A DNA stretch of 64,000 nucleotides from Terebella lapidaria (GCA_949152475.1 OX424555.1:61981977-62045976); one strand, 5' to 3'. Shown: positions 1 through 13,300, counted from the first letter of the stretch. Numbers and translations are program-made. The notes: generated by a model from the letters alone, not told the origin.

Positions 1-169
1 ATTAAAGAATTACTATAACATGAATCAATTTGTTTTGTATGACTTTGCCATAGTGTACATGGCGATTATCTGGTATCCACTGAGGTATGAAATAATGAGG
101 CTCCCTTTCATAAACGTGAATTTAGTCGTACGGAGGCACGATTAAATAAACGTGGGTTTAATCGTGGAA

Positions 170-745
170 CTCCGGATGTTCCTATTAGCCGGAGGAAGCT
201 GACAGACCCCGGCAAAAGCAGTCGCGAGGCGGAATTCTGCCCTTACTCCGTAAATTTGCCAGGGTATAAGTCAGAGTATCCCCGGAGAAACACGGAAACC
301 GTCTTCCTCCTGGGATTCTCCGTGTATACTCCCGCTTGCCCCGGCTTCCTCCGGTTGCTAAATATCATCCAGGAGTATCCCCGGCGTTTCCCCCAGAGAT
401 GATCGGAATACCTACGGAGAAAGCAGGCGCATCTATGGACCTACCGGAGCATCCACGGAGATTTCCGCCGTAACACCGGCATATCCCCGGAAAGTGACAA
501 GAAGTGGAAGATGACCCACTCCGGGAACTCTCCGGCATTTTTTGGGGCAAAAATTTTTGGAACATGTCCAACTTTTCCGGGAGCGCAAAAAAAAATTCCC
601 GGAGTTCCCCAGCAGCTCCCGATAACTCCCGATAACTCCCGATAAGTCCTGACACAGGCGGGAGTCAGGGCGGAACGTCCACGATGATTCCCGTCAGCTC
701 CTGGAGTTTTCGATTTCTTGCCGTAGATACGTCGGGAATCCTACG
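170..745. repeat. CCGG-rich repeat copy
   Basis: This stretch is dense in CCGGA and CCCGG words. Positions about 188-300 are a close copy of positions about 1000-1110 (both contain GGAGGAAGCTGACAGACCCC), so at least two copies of one repeat lie side by side. Three successive copies of CCCGATAACT occur near 618-645. No convincing protein is encoded. It looks like a nonautonomous repeat whose ends I cannot define. Confidence 0.6.
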
Positions 746-761
746 GGTATGACATGTGACC

Positions 762-1302
762 TTATGCTTTGGTCACATGTATTCCCGACACAGATACGGA
801 CTTTTAGAAACAGCCGAAGAAGCCCGGAGATAGCCGGAGTGTACTCGGGGAACCACCGGCATGCTCCGGGTGCTTTTTGTCGATATTTTTTTTTTTGCGG
901 AAAGGAAATCAGGAGTAGATACGGAGTTGTTGCTGAAGGAAGCCGGAGACAGACGGAAAATATACGGAGAACCCCGGCATTATTCCCGACATAAGCCGGA
1001 GGAAGCTGACAGACCCCGGCAAAAGCCGTCGCGAGGCCGGAATTCCGCCCTTACTCCGTAAATGTGCCGGTGTATAAGTCGGGGGAAACCCGGAGAAACA
1101 CGGAGAAAGGCGAGGTAACCCCGGAGTAAGTTTTAAAGCTCCGTCTTCCTCCTGGTATTCTCCTTGTATACTCTGGCTTCCTCCGGTTGTTTATGCTATT
1201 GCTATGGTCACACTGCTATGGTACACACCGGCTATCTCCGGGCTTCTCCGCTGTTTCTGAAGATCCGTATCTGTGTCGGGAATACATGTGACCATAGCAT
1301 AA
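762..1302. mobile_element. MITE-like element with about 40-bp terminal inverted repeats
   Basis: The left end (762-800, with GGTCACATGTATTCCCGACA) is matched by its reverse complement at the right end (1263-1302). The inverted repeat continues inward with the CCGGAGATAGCCGG word. The interior is CCGG-rich and includes a second copy of the repeat found at 188-300. There is no transposase, so it is a nonautonomous DNA element of about 540 bp. A target duplication was not resolved. Confidence 0.7.
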
Positions 1303-1639
1303 TGATATAATGACAGGAAGATCGAATGCAAAAAAGTGTTTGAGCGTTTAGCTAGATCTGTGTCGTTGAACTTTGTTTCACATGAAAGCTTTGTGAATAT
1401 AACCTACTTGTAGGAAATGAAATATATTTTGTTCTCATAATTTGGGCAATTTCAATGGATTGAACGTATATGGAATGTGATATTCTGTGAGTAGGCCTAT
1501 CACATTTTTTTTATTCTTCCTGAATCATGTGAATGGTGGGGACGAGGTGGGGATGGGGTGGTGTGGAGTGGCGTTGCTCGCCTTCAGATACGCCACTGGA
1601 GAAGGCCTGCAATATCAGGATAATTCTACTATTTTCCAG
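1303..1639. other. Upstream sequence or intron of the adhesion GPCR
   Basis: I see no gene here. The stretch ends in a good 3' splice site (ATTTTCCAG, 1631-1639). Earlier GPCR exons (signal peptide, N-terminal domains) must lie further left, probably outside the window. Confidence 0.4.
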
Positions 1640-4600
1640 ATTTATGCCTCTTGGATGAAACAATGGACCGACGGAAGGGAGATTTCACTTGGCCAGTGAC
1701 AGTGGTAGGGTATCGCCGTTTGGTCCGATGTCCTTACTCCGTTCACTCGCCTGTCTATGGTAACCGCGACTGCCGTTTAGTTCCCAATGACAACGGCACG
1801 ATGGTACCAGGGTGGGGAGAGGTACACATAGCGGATTGCCCCGGGACCCCGCTCACAGAGTCACTCAAGGCAGCGAAAGCCTATCTCAACCGTGTAGGAA
1901 CTAGTATATTATTTTTTTAACTAACCCTTGTACAATAATTATTTCGAGATGATATCTCATATATATTTATGACAACTCAGAGTATATAGTATACATGTAA
2001 AGTACTGCTAACTAACATATGGTATATATGCCTGACTATTTAGGCCTATCCGGCAGAGTGTACAATTTACGATTGCAAAATAATATAAAATTCGGGAACT
2101 GTTGTCGATCGACGCCGATGAAAAAGTGTGATTATATTATTCATTTGTGTTCAAGACTGCGCATTTTAACGGAGATGAAACAGAGAATCATTATACGGCG
2201 ATCGTGGCCTCAATCTCAATGTACAGCGACCAGGATCTCTTTGAGGACAACATGCGGGACTTATATCACGTGATGCTCACGTCACTGGTGCGCGCCGTCG
2301 ATAGCGGCCAGCCCGTGGCGTCATCGACAGCACAGACCGCCCTTCAGCTCGTTGATTGGTTAATTGCTACTCACGAGAGTTACTTCGCCGGCAGTGTACT
2401 GGATCGACAGATATACTCAAAGTGAGTTGTGTGTTTCTGGCAAAACTCGAGAATGTATAATGAAGGTCATGTATACATATTGTAACTTTGAAATTTTAGA
2501 GCGCATAACACCCCATATATAGATTAACACATTATACGTACATAGTTTGACTGCATTTACCTTGATCAGGCTCAATTACATGTACGGTATATATTCTACT
2601 ATATAGGATCATCTGGATGTTGACGATGGTGACTGAGATGATGTTACCCCCCAGTGGCGAGAAATCAATAACAATACAAGAGCACACGGTCTCGGTGTCA
2701 GTGGAGATCACGGACTCCCGACACAGTGATGACGTCAGTTTTAACACTACTGACCCCCGCGATGCCATGGCAACACACGTCACTGTCCATATGCCTTGGG
2801 AAGGTAACATGATATGATGGGTTGTGACGGGGAACAACTCAATACAAAGACCGCATAGTTACTTTCCAATCTGAGGAAAATTTCGACATCGCTAGTGTGG
2901 CACGCCGAATCTTTCCGGAACATGTGTCATCACCATCACTTATGTTACAAATGCTATAAATGTTAAACCTCAAGTTTTCAATCTTGCCTATTAATATATT
3001 AAATATATCATCAATTGATACCATATACAATGTAATTTCAACTTACAGGACAGAAGGTGGTGCGGTTGTTGTACCTGCCGCTCCCGGACTATTTCTATCG
3101 TGTGTCTCTGGCGACTGTCCCTGGCGAGCCGGTATTCCATGGGCCAGACTCCCTTGTGACCCCGGCTCTGTACGCTTCTGTAGCCACGAGTACCGCCTGG
3201 TCCGCCCCAGACTCGTCCGGCACCCTTGACAGACGTACCGACGCAATCATCCAGTACACCATGGATTACAACACTGGAGTCGTGGTGGGTAACGTTAGAC
3301 GTACCGGGTATGCACGCTTTGGGATGCGCGCTTTGTGTTGTTAACTCTCGAATGTCATTCATCGCGACAGATTATATTTTTTTTATTTTTTTTATTTTTT
3401 TTATTTAAACGTAATTTATTTTCCGAGGATTGTTACACGCAAAATATGCACAAAGGTAACGTTCCTCGTCCAGAACGAGTGAGTATTTAGCATGGCTACT
3501 CAGTATCGGCAGCACAGAAGCAGGATTCACATAAAACGCTCAGTTTCCATAATAAAAGCATGTACAGCATTGAACAATTCAATATTCCAGGCAATTCCCA
3601 AAGATTCGTTGCCAAAAAGAAAAAGTTCCGTCAAACATTTTTTTTTGGTTTTGTGAGAATGAAGTTGTATCGAGATCAGGCATTATTATCAAGAGGAGGG
3701 GGGTGGTGGAGGCAAACAGCTTGTGACGGGCAGCTCGATAGGAGGGACAGTCAAGTATGTAATGTACAACGTCTTCGATTCGAGACCCACATGACCCACA
3801 AGAAGCATCGCATATAAAATTATATTTTTTCCTATGAGAATTCAGTCCACTGAGACCCATTCGCAGCCGTGCCTGAAAGACAGGTGCACGTCCAGTACCA
3901 TAAGAATAAAGTGGGTTGCTTTCAGGAAAAAACGAATCTTTCAGTCGCTTTTTGAATAAAGGGAGGCTAGTAGTGCCTCTGATATTTGCATCAAGGTTGT
4001 TCCACGCCCGTGATGCAGAAGGAACGAACGATTTTTTAAAGGAGACGTTCTTAGCTTTAGGGACCCTGATGTCTCCGGAGCTACGAACACTATGACTGTG
4101 TATATTTGACACAAACTCAGGGCAAATAGTTGCCATGTAACGGGGTGTCAGTCCATTCATAATTTTGTACATTGTAGTCAAAAGATAGTAATCACGACGT
4201 GTTTTCAGTGTGGGCCAACCCAATTCTGATAGAAGAGCAGTATTACTCACAGAATTGTAGGCACCTGTACAAGATATGGCAGCAGATCTTTGACATTTTT
4301 CCAATATATTGCACAAATTACTAGTACAGTTGTTATACAACAAACAGCCATATTCCAGGATTGACCTAATAAATGTTTTGTAAATGTTTTCTTTGCATTT
4401 CCTCGGTAAAATATTAGCCATACGTTTAAGCATGTTTATCATGGGTCCTGCTTTCGCAACCCTATCGTGAATATGACTTGCCCAGGACATATCCTCACAT
4501 AAAATAACACCGAGATGGCAATGCTTTGTTACTCGCTCTATAGTTGTATTATTGAAGAGAACATCTTCGTAGTGTATTCGATTTCGTTTCTTGGACATAA

Positions 4601-7600
4601 TCATTAATTTTGATTTAGAAGGGCTGAAAGAAACTGCCCATTGATTAGCCCATTGACATATAGTATCTAAATCAAGATTTAATTCACGTATACTCTGACT
4701 GGGGTCAGTGATCACTTTCATGAGTGCAGTGTCGTCGGCATACAGATACATTTCACTTTTTATGTCAACCGTTATATCGTTGATGAATATCAAGAACAAT
4801 AAAGGTCCTAAAATGGACCCCTGAGGAACCCCAGATTCAATAAAAACTGATGAAGATTCTTGACCGTTGATGACGACTTTTTGTGTTCTATTTGTGAGAT
4901 AATCAACCAACCAATTCAACATCATATGGTCAACACCGAATGTTTGTAATTTATAAATAAGCCCTAAGTGCCATACCCTGTCAAATGCTTTGGATATGTC
5001 CAGGTATACCATGCACACGTCCTGTTTATTATCTAATGCACGATAGATATTATGTGTTACTAAGATTAATTGATTCATGGCCGAATCTAGTGGTTTAAAC
5101 CCTGAATTACGCCAAGACAGACTATATAATTAAAAAATTGAATACTCAGTATAAGGGACCGGTCATTATTTACTGGGTTGGGGGGTTGGATGTTTTTTCC
5201 GAGAAATGAGTTTTCAAAGTTTGACCCCCCACCGATATCGAAAACCAATCTATGACCCCCCCCCCCCCCCCACCAAGATCCAAAATAAAACTATGACCCC
5301 CCCCCCCCAATCCCCATTTCTAGTGAAAACAACAATTGTGACTTTTGTCACAAATGTATGATACTATAAGGTCAGTGAGTATGATTTGTGCTCTTCGTGT
5401 ATCCACCATTCGTTCGCTTCAAGTGTGAATGCCATGACAACAATTATTACTTGTATGCATACTATATATGGGCACTTAACAGCCCATCGTTTCGGAGCCC
5501 ACTTGAAACACTCGAGACCTAGGTCAAAGATCATTCAGTTGATTCCTTGATTCCGAAATTTTTGATGGAATGGGAAAAATGTATGAAAACCCTTACTGAT
5601 TTCACTGGATCTTTACTGGACACCATAGCGAACTCACAAAACATACAGGGGTCTTCCACATATCATTGATGAGCAGGGAAGAATTGGCGAATCAGGCCAT
5701 TCAGAACTGGGGTTTTTTTGTAGTCTTGAATCATGTCTGTGTTGGCTCTATGATGGGCTCATAATGTTCTGCCACCATCCAAATCATGTGAGTCAGATTC
5801 ACTATCCGGGTCATCCGAGGCGATCTAGGACTATTTTGCCATTCTGTGTGGAAAGGTCCATGTCTTTTACATGGTGGTTTGTGATAGTCCTGAGGTCTTT
5901 GAGGAATATCCTCAGTGGGGTCATGTGTTGAAAAAATTTTGAGTGGAAAACCGGTCTGTGGTTCTGACATGCTAGTTCGGGTTCATGGGAAGGGATGATA
6001 TGTTGCTCAGGGTGGTATGGACTGGTTGATCCGTGGTTTGTTTGTGACAGGACCCTGCTGATCTGGGTTCGTCCTTGCTGGCACCTTGTTCAGCTGTAGT
6101 GCTGCTCCGTTAGGTCCGAAGTTTATTCCTGGTGACAATGTTTCAATCTGAGTGATGAGCGTTGATCAAGGCACATCAGGGCTCAGAATTGCCACTTGTG
6201 GGTAGCCATAGGCTCATAACATTTTAGATTTGCTCCAAGGCAATAGAGCTCACGAGCCAATTGGCTGATGAAAATCTGTAAAGTGATATTGAAATATGCT
6301 TCTATGAGCAAATTGGCTCTTGAAAATTGTTGAATAGGAGCGAAATAGGAGCCTTTGGCTCCTGGATAAAATTATAAATTTTGAGCCCTGATGCACACGG
6401 ATTGCGGCATCTCTTGATGTTAGTGTTCATGAATGGTCCTCTGCAGGGTTCGGTTTCAGTGAGATTATGGTTCTGACTGAAAATGTTATGAAATTCCATC
6501 GCTAACTCCAATGAGTCCATGTACTGATATTGAGTGGATTGCTTCCACCTAATTATTTAACTATTTTACCATTCAGATTTTCCCAAAATAACCCAATTTC
6601 AAACTCCGACCCCCCCCCCCCCAGTCCCATCGAAAATAAAAGTATGACCCCCCCAATAATGTTGAAAATGAAAGTGTGACCCCCCCCCCCCCCTCCAGTT
6701 TTTACCCCCCCCCCCCCCCCACCTGATAAATAATGACCGGCCCCTAAATCGGAGAAAAAATTAATGAAAACAATATTGCATACTTGGTGGCTTTGGTATG
6801 ATCAACATGAGATGAGCCATTTCCCTGTGATTGAGAAGACTAGACATTTTAATGGAAAGCTTTAGTCTAGGATAACATTGTCTCCCATACCTGTTATACC
6901 TGTTTGTGTTGTTAAACTGTAATTGTATCTTCCATTCGTTTATCATCTCATACACTACTCGAGTGTGATGCAGAGGTTCATACACATTGCTTCATATTTC
7001 ATAGATTACAACCAACCAATTAATAACTGATCTGATGTATGCAAGTATAGTTATGACCCAAAATAAAAACCTAATTGTGCCCCTTTATACCAAGTGTCTT
7101 CTGTCGGTGATTTACAGGTAGATCTACATTCCACACAATGTGCCCACAAATCTTTATATGTCGGAGATGCTGGTAAATATATCATATTTTCTGATTCTCC
7201 ATCTAATGTTGATTGAAATCATAAACGTGTAGGCCTACATGTAATACTATATTTTGAGGGACACTGTAACCTTGAAAATGACTGGGCACTTTTCCAGACG
7301 TGGAGCTGAGAGAATGGAACCCCAATACCTGTTCCAACGTCGTGAACTCCAACACCAGTGACACCGCCTGCTCCTGTCGTGGCTCGGGCTTCTTCGGCGT
7401 AATCGGCTCTGTATGCAAATTTTCCCTTGTTATTGGAGTAACTATTGTGATTCGTATCAACTCCAGTTATTAGGTTCATTCAGTGAATATTTATTCGTCT
7501 CCATGTTCTACAATAACTACAATGTATGCCCCCGCCAAAAAAAAACAGTCAGAAATAATATCCCGACCACTTCATGCACATTATTTTTACCGAATATTTT

Positions 7601-10308
7601 GAAAAATAAAGTGGTGACATTTCATACTGAAATTATGTTCGAACAGTAACAGTTGGGCGACCACTGTTGCTATAGCAACACAATATATCAAATGATGTGG
7701 ATCCAGAACCATATATTTCCACTTTGCCCTCCAAATAATATTTGTTCTTGCTAAGTTGGGTGAACTTTGCCCTCGACATAATTAGATTTTTTTGTATTTG
7801 TATTCTTTGCACTGAAATGCCACAGAAGCATCTTCAGGCCTGGAGGTTTATTATTGGCCAGCGTGTCGCGCTGGGATTCTGTAATTGGGTAAAATGACAC
7901 CCCTGGGGGGCACATGACAGGTACTGCCTGTTATCTCCTTTTCGCCACGTTTCGACCTTTAGCATACGTATACGTCAGTGGTAAGGGTCGAAACGTGGCA
8001 ATCTTCACTACGCGAAACGCATGATGTCGCGTTTTGAAATTGAAACCTCACATGTAAGGGTCGGGTTTAGGAGGGGGTGAGTACATGAAGATAAAAAGCA
8101 AGGAAGTAAAAGAGGGGAAAGAGAGGGGAGAAGAGAAGGAAAGTGTTTTCAAGATAAATTTATACCAAATTTTTTTACACAGGAAAGTTTCTTTGGCTCG
8201 TGGGGCCCCAAGACACGAGCAGTGTATTCGCTCTAGAACCATCCCACTCGTTTTCAGTAAAAGCACTTTATGGCCATCACCTTCTATATATAAATTGAGA
8301 GCATTGATTTGGCGAATGCACATAATCCTTTGATGGGGTCCAAAACCAGATAAAACATGCCCAATGTTATTCCAACTAGAGTGATTATGCATTTCTGGGT
8401 GCAAAATGATGCACATAAACATTACTTGTTTTCCAATTGTTTTATCTCCACCATTATCCAGATCCTGCCAAATGTACATTTCGCTATGGGTGGTTACGCT
8501 TATGATTACTACTTTCCGGATTTTGATGTTCGCCAGCACAAAACCAAGACGTCCATGGCTGTGTTTTTGGTAGGTCCATTGTGTTCCTTTCAGAGAATAT
8601 TTCACTTTGGAACATGTAATTGGATGTTAACTGAACCAGGCATAGCGTGAGAGTATTACTATCGATGTCGTGTGCCAGACAGAAACAAAACACCCTGGAT
8701 CAATCACGACTACAATAATTATGCTCAATATAATTATCCAATAACCCACACTTTCTATATGCCATGTTTGCAATTATTTGACCAGCCTTGACGTTATCAA
8801 TATAACTTGTACACTTCGTTCATATAATATATCCCCAATCAATACTCATACTTTAGACAAGCAAATGGATTTTATATTTTGATAACCCGACGATGTTGCA
8901 GGGGTTTCCCTATCGGTACGAGTTATATGTAACAAGTCACGTGTTCCGGGCTGTATCTCTGACCTGTCTGCTGCTCACTGTACTCTCCTACTCTGTGTAC
9001 AGGTGATGAGTTTTTTTTTGTGAAGAAGGGATATATCATCGATATATCATTGTATATTGTTTGTATAAATTATATATCATTGGATATACTCCATTATGTT
9101 TGAAAATACATTATTTAGAATGTATAAATGTAAATCTCCAGGAAATCCCGGAAGGGAACACCGACTAAGATACTACTGAACCTTTGTGGTTCGCTGATCG
9201 CCCTGCTGGTGGCGCTCTATGTGGCAGAGGCCATTTCCTACTCCAAGATTGGCTGCCGTGTCAGCAATGTACTGCGCTACTACTTCATCCTGGTCACCTT
9301 GCTCTGGAACGGCATCGAGGCCATTAACATGTACCTGATGCTCGTCAGAGTCTTCAGTCATCAAATAAGACACTTCGTCTTGAAGGCAGCTGCCGTTGCG
9401 TGGGGTAGGTTTTTTCACACTTAATGTTCAACATAGGCGTGACATTTTGCAAAATGCAAATGTACGATATGATGCACTGATTGGAGCTTTTTAAATGTAT
9501 GTCAATTTCAAAATTTATAATTGCATAATAACTTTTCTGACACAGGGGCCCCTCTTGTCCCGATCATCATTGTGTTCATTGCTGACGTCAAAGGCTTTGA
9601 TGGAGTCTACACGGACGATTGTGAATTCAGGTGTGTACATGTATCAGATGTATTTATCGGCTTCTGCGGTGCATGCGACAATTGAAATCCACAATAATCT
9701 TTTGAGACAAAATGATGTAACACAAAAACATGTCTACATTGTTACTGATGTATTTTTAAGATGCCGGCTGAAGAAGACAGTATTGTACTATGGTTATCTG
9801 TTGCCCCTGTCGATGATACTTGTGCACAATATCGTGGTGTTTGCCTTGGTCATCAACGTACTCAGAAAGAACGGCAGTCGTATCGCTTCCACCAAATGTA
9901 CGTCAGGTGTCTTGTGAATACGCCGAAGTGCAAATTTTGAGATCTTGTACTTGGCACAAGTAGTGATGCTATTTATTGCAATGTTGTATTTATGTATAAT
10001 ACACCTTATACCAACCCATGTAAAGTCAAGTTCATGTAACGGTGAAACAAAATTTTTGGCGATATTTTCATCAATTTGAATAATACATCTACTGTATTTC
10101 ACATGCCGTATGTGGCGATAAAGCCCCAATTTTCACTAAGTTTCAGATTTCTACCATCATAAAAATTGTGGCATGACACCTTATTAGGACATACAAAATT
10201 TAGAGTATAGATCGAGCCCACGAATTCGATCGGGCTGTTTGTTCACGATGTTCAAAAACAAAAACATTTTGGCACCACTCAGAACCTACTATTATTTTGA
10301 GTACGGTT

Positions 10309-10345
<37 letters not shown>

Positions 10346-12087
10346 TTTTCGTTTCCACATAACAATTCAAATACATTTTATAGATTTAACAGAAGATACA
10401 ATTAATACATTACGGAAAACATGGATAACAAATTAGCAATTTGCTGTCTTCCATTTGTACCCATTATATAATACATATTAAATTTAATAAATTATGATTA
10501 GCATTTATGTAGATTAGTTAATTCTAACACATTTAGGAATAAATAATCAAATGAATATCACTTCACAGGCTTGCCCGGCCTGACCAAGTAGAAAACACCG
10601 GCGGAGATCGTGGACGATAAAGTCATACCGTAAAAGTATTATGACCAAGTGCAAGCATATATATTAATTCACGAGAATACAGAAATATATGATACATTCA
10701 CAAATAGCAACTCTTACAATGAAAGTTCGAGCAAGTAATGGTCGATGAATAACGCGATATCATATATCTTTTGATAATATGTTTAAGTTTACTTTTAGAA
10801 TAATAGTTTTCAGTCTTCTGCATTATTTCATTCCATAGAACTGGAAACTTATATAATGGTAGTTTTTTGGAAAACTCAGAGCTGCAACGTTTGATATAGA
10901 GTTCATGTGCTTGACGTGTTAGGTGGGTTTGTTGAATTTCGTACTTGTACTGATACAGGTTAGAAAAAGATACAGGAAGTTTTCCGTATAAGTAGTCATG
11001 CATAAACAAGACCACTTCATATCTATATTGATCTGTTAATTTTAAAATATTTGAATATTTAAAGAGTGGTTCTGTGTGACAGTTAAATTGCGCATTATGA
11101 ATAGTTCTTATTGCCCGTTTCTGTAAGACTGTTGTTCTTTTAAGACTAGAAGGAGTAGCATTTCCCCATGCCATGATTCCATATATTAAATGTGGGTGGA
11201 TCATTGCATAGTACAATGTTTCCAGACTTTCTGTTGGTAGTTGTTTCTTAACTTGTTTAATTTGAAATAAGTTAATTCGAGCATGGTGCTTGATTGCGTA
11301 GTTCACACATGCAGAGATGTTCACATTTTTATAATGGCTTGATGACGTTAATATACATTCTTTAACGTTTCTGCCAAAAACAAGGCTTCGGAATTTCAAC
11401 GCATATAGAGGCATTCAGTTGAAATTCTGAACATTAAAATAACAACAAATCAAGTAAGTTATCACGTTCCTTCTGACGTATAGTTTGTTTTCATGGTTGT
11501 ATTTTCACTCTCAGCACAAGATCGCGGGATACTCCTACGGCTGTGCGGTGCCGTGTCCATGATGGTCCTATTGGGCATCCCATGGATCTTCAGCGCATTT
11601 GGTGCTATTGACGCCGTGGAAACTACAGTCGCTTTGAAAAACATGGAAGCCATATTTCATGTACGTGTTTCACAGAATAATATAAAACAATTGGCCCTTG
11701 TAGATGTGTAATCACTATGAGCTGGAAGTATGTATTACGAGACAATAATGAGCACGAACGGATCAGTCTATCAACAGACTTTTGTGTTTCCCCTATTTCC
11801 AGGTGGTATTCGTGGTGTGTGTAAACCTGCAAGGCGTCTTCATCTTCTGTTTCCACTGCGCGCGGAACGCCGAAATGCGCCAACAGTGGAAGAGTACACT
11901 GTCCCGTACACGGAGTACCGCGTTCAGTAGCAGCTCGACAAGGCGCTCCAGCTCATCGACTGACGCCGACAAACGACGCAAGGGCAGCCACGTCGAATCT
12001 ACCTTGGTGTCGGGTAAGAGTCAACAGGCCGACAGCCAGGCAAATGACAATCTACTGCCATCAAAAGGCACGAGTACCACAGTGTGA
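1640..12087 (+). CDS. Adhesion G-protein-coupled receptor, 5' partial
   Basis: This is a cell-surface seven-transmembrane receptor with an adhesion-type ectodomain. Exons I support are <1640-1893, 2156-2421, 2607-2803, 3049-3288, 7298-7410, 8902-9002, 9142-9404, 9546-9630, 9761-9897, 11515-11660 and 11803-12087; every junction keeps phase and has GT/AG (the 1893/2156 join is least sure). Exon 1 holds a hormone-receptor (HRM) domain with the family spacing (GDFTWPVTVVGY, RCPY, GNRDC, WGEVHIADC). Exons 2-4 look like a GAIN domain. 7298-7410 is the GPS (Trp, then Cys-Ser-Cys). TM1 is at 8902-9002, TM2-3 in 9142-9404 (LLWNGIEAINMYLMLV), TM4 at 9546, TM5 at 9761, TM6 at 11515 (GIPWIFSAFGAI) and TM7 at 11803 (NLQGVFIFCF). 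The cytoplasmic tail is Ser-rich and ends at TGA 12085. The usual His-Leu-Thr/Ser cleavage tripeptide is absent. The N-terminal exons are missing, so the subfamily is not assigned. Confidence 0.9.
3375..5135 (-). mobile_element. 5'-truncated LINE (CR1/Jockey-like reverse transcriptase)
   Basis: A non-LTR retrotransposon copy lies in the GPCR intron 3289-7297, antisense to the gene. An open frame of about 515 codons (3579 to about 5130) starts inside the RT domain near SGFKPLDSAMNQL. It shows DISKAFDRVW, GVPQGSILGPLLFLIFINDI and the catalytic YADD box (YLYADDTALM), then a thumb region and a C-terminal Cys/His cluster (CDASCGSC...H...C). The T/A-rich tract at 3375-3405 reads as the element's A-rich 3' tail. 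Endonuclease and ORF1 are lost. The retained frame has no internal stop, which suggests a fairly recent insertion. The clade assignment is from motif style only. Confidence 0.88.
5155..6744. mobile_element. PIF/Harbinger-like nonautonomous DNA element with TAA target duplication
   Basis: The left end GGGACCGGTCATTATTTACT (from 5155) is mirrored by the right end ending at 6744 (its complement reads GGGGCCGGTCATTATTTATC). Flanking TAA at 5152-5154 and 6745-6747 fits the 3-bp TWA duplication of the PIF/Harbinger superfamily. Both subterminal regions carry long C runs (5250-5310 and 6610-6720). The 1.6-kb interior has no recognisable transposase. It inserted in the GPCR intron next to the truncated 5' end of the LINE. 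Confidence 0.7.
7945..8000. repeat. Short inverted repeat (about 18-bp stem)
   Basis: GCCACGTTTCGACC at about 7945 is matched by GGTCGAAACGTGGC at about 7986, around a short spacer. It lies in a GPCR intron. Just upstream, 7812-7850 resembles the end at 39167-39210 of the insertion in PPM1K intron 1, so this may be the remnant of a related element. Confidence 0.5.
10311..10341. repeat. (GA)n microsatellite
   Basis: About fifteen GA units lie in a GPCR intron, directly beside the 3' end of the antisense LINE fragment. They may represent the tail of that element. Confidence 0.9.
10342..11420 (-). mobile_element. LINE 3' fragment (C-terminal part of a reverse transcriptase)
   Basis: The frame 10698-11414 (238 codons, antisense to the GPCR) has the pattern found after the RT catalytic core in CR1/Jockey-type elements: LPTESLETLYYAMIHPHLIY, then WGNATPSS, LQKRAIRTIHNA, PLF, ILKL and LWNEI. 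The catalytic YADD part is absent, so this is a strongly 5'-truncated copy. It sits between the TM5 and TM6 exons. It is a different family from the LINE at 3375-5135, judged by sequence. The 3' boundary beside the (GA)n tract is approximate. Confidence 0.8.
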
Positions 12088-12476
12088 TAGAGTACAGAAT
12101 GCTAACAGCTGTAGCAGGTGTCGATGGTGGGAATTCGTCAGGAGGTTCTTACTCTCAATATGCTATTGAATATTACATAGCATTGGTGTTGACATTATTC
12201 GGGACGGATCCAGATATTCAATACTTTCAATCTGCCGAACATTTTTACATTCATGATTAGGCCTGTATGGCCGTAGTACACTCATACTACTAACAGTATG
12301 AGTGTAGCAGAAATATGATATGAAATTTGTTGTGAATCTCTATATTACTCGTTTTAGAATGTTGTTATTGATGTACATCGCATGTTAGTCTGTGTAGTGA
12401 TACTCGCGTATCCAGTCATTGTTACAATGAATTGTGATCTGAATTCAAATACAATGTTTCGTTCCTGAACTGTAAA

Positions 12477-12482
12477 AATAAA
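12477..12482 (+). promoter_or_regulatory. Poly(A) signal of the adhesion GPCR
   Basis: AATAAA lies about 390 bp past the stop codon, giving a plausible 3' UTR of about 0.4 kb. Confidence 0.55.
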
Positions 12483-12599
12483 TACATGTATGCAGCAATT
12501 TCTCTACTTTATATACATGTACATAGTAGACAATTGTTGGTGAAGATATATATTTACATATAATTGTCAAGTGTATTCAGAAATGAATACAAAATCTGT

Positions 12600-12605
12600 T
12601 TTATT
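12600..12605 (-). promoter_or_regulatory. Poly(A) signal of the dual-specificity phosphatase
   Basis: TTTATT on the + strand is AATAAA on the minus strand, about 700 bp past the phosphatase stop. It sits about 120 bp from the convergent GPCR signal, so the two transcripts end tail to tail. Confidence 0.45.
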
Positions 12606-13300
12606 GTTCATAGACAATTACACAGATACATACAATAAATAATGCAAAACATCCGGTTATTGTGCTCATAATTATGGACTTTTGTGTTTGGCCTTTCTAC
12701 ATGTTCCTGCATATGGGACTTGGCAGTGGGCTTTTTTTAAAGGTTTGGTATGCAGGAGAATTATCATCAGAACATAATATTTTGTTGACCTGAAACACAC
12801 TACATACTCGTACCAGTGCATGCCACCTGAAAAATGAATCTAATTGTTCCCAGTACACACGAGTAATACCTCAAAAAGGAATGAGACTTGTGTAATTCAT
12901 ATAATTATGTGTTGCAGAATACACGGTTGTGCATCAGTACCCATACTACTGCAAAAGATCATCGTACTCCACATGACGACGTCATGATCCACATACAAAC
13001 ATACACGTCCATAAAATTTTATCATTTACGTACGAATTGCACACACACGGCCGGCCCACTATCACAAATAATACAACTATGGCCTGGCGAGCTGGGTCAA
13101 AGATAAACAAACATTTACACCTAGATAACAGAGGAGCAATAACACATCAATGACTCAGAAACTTTCGTATATACCTCCAATAACGTAGATCTCTACAGTT
13201 GCTACTGCTGTAACAATAACAGTCTTATTGAACAACACTGGCATACCGGTACATATACATGCTATTTGCTGTGTATTGTTCATTACATAACGATGGTTAT

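Noticed and set aside
8048-8605. 185-codon minus-strand frame in a GPCR intron
   Set aside because: I recognise no domain; part of it is low-complexity Ser/Pro/Phe. It might be a decayed transposon piece, but I cannot support that.
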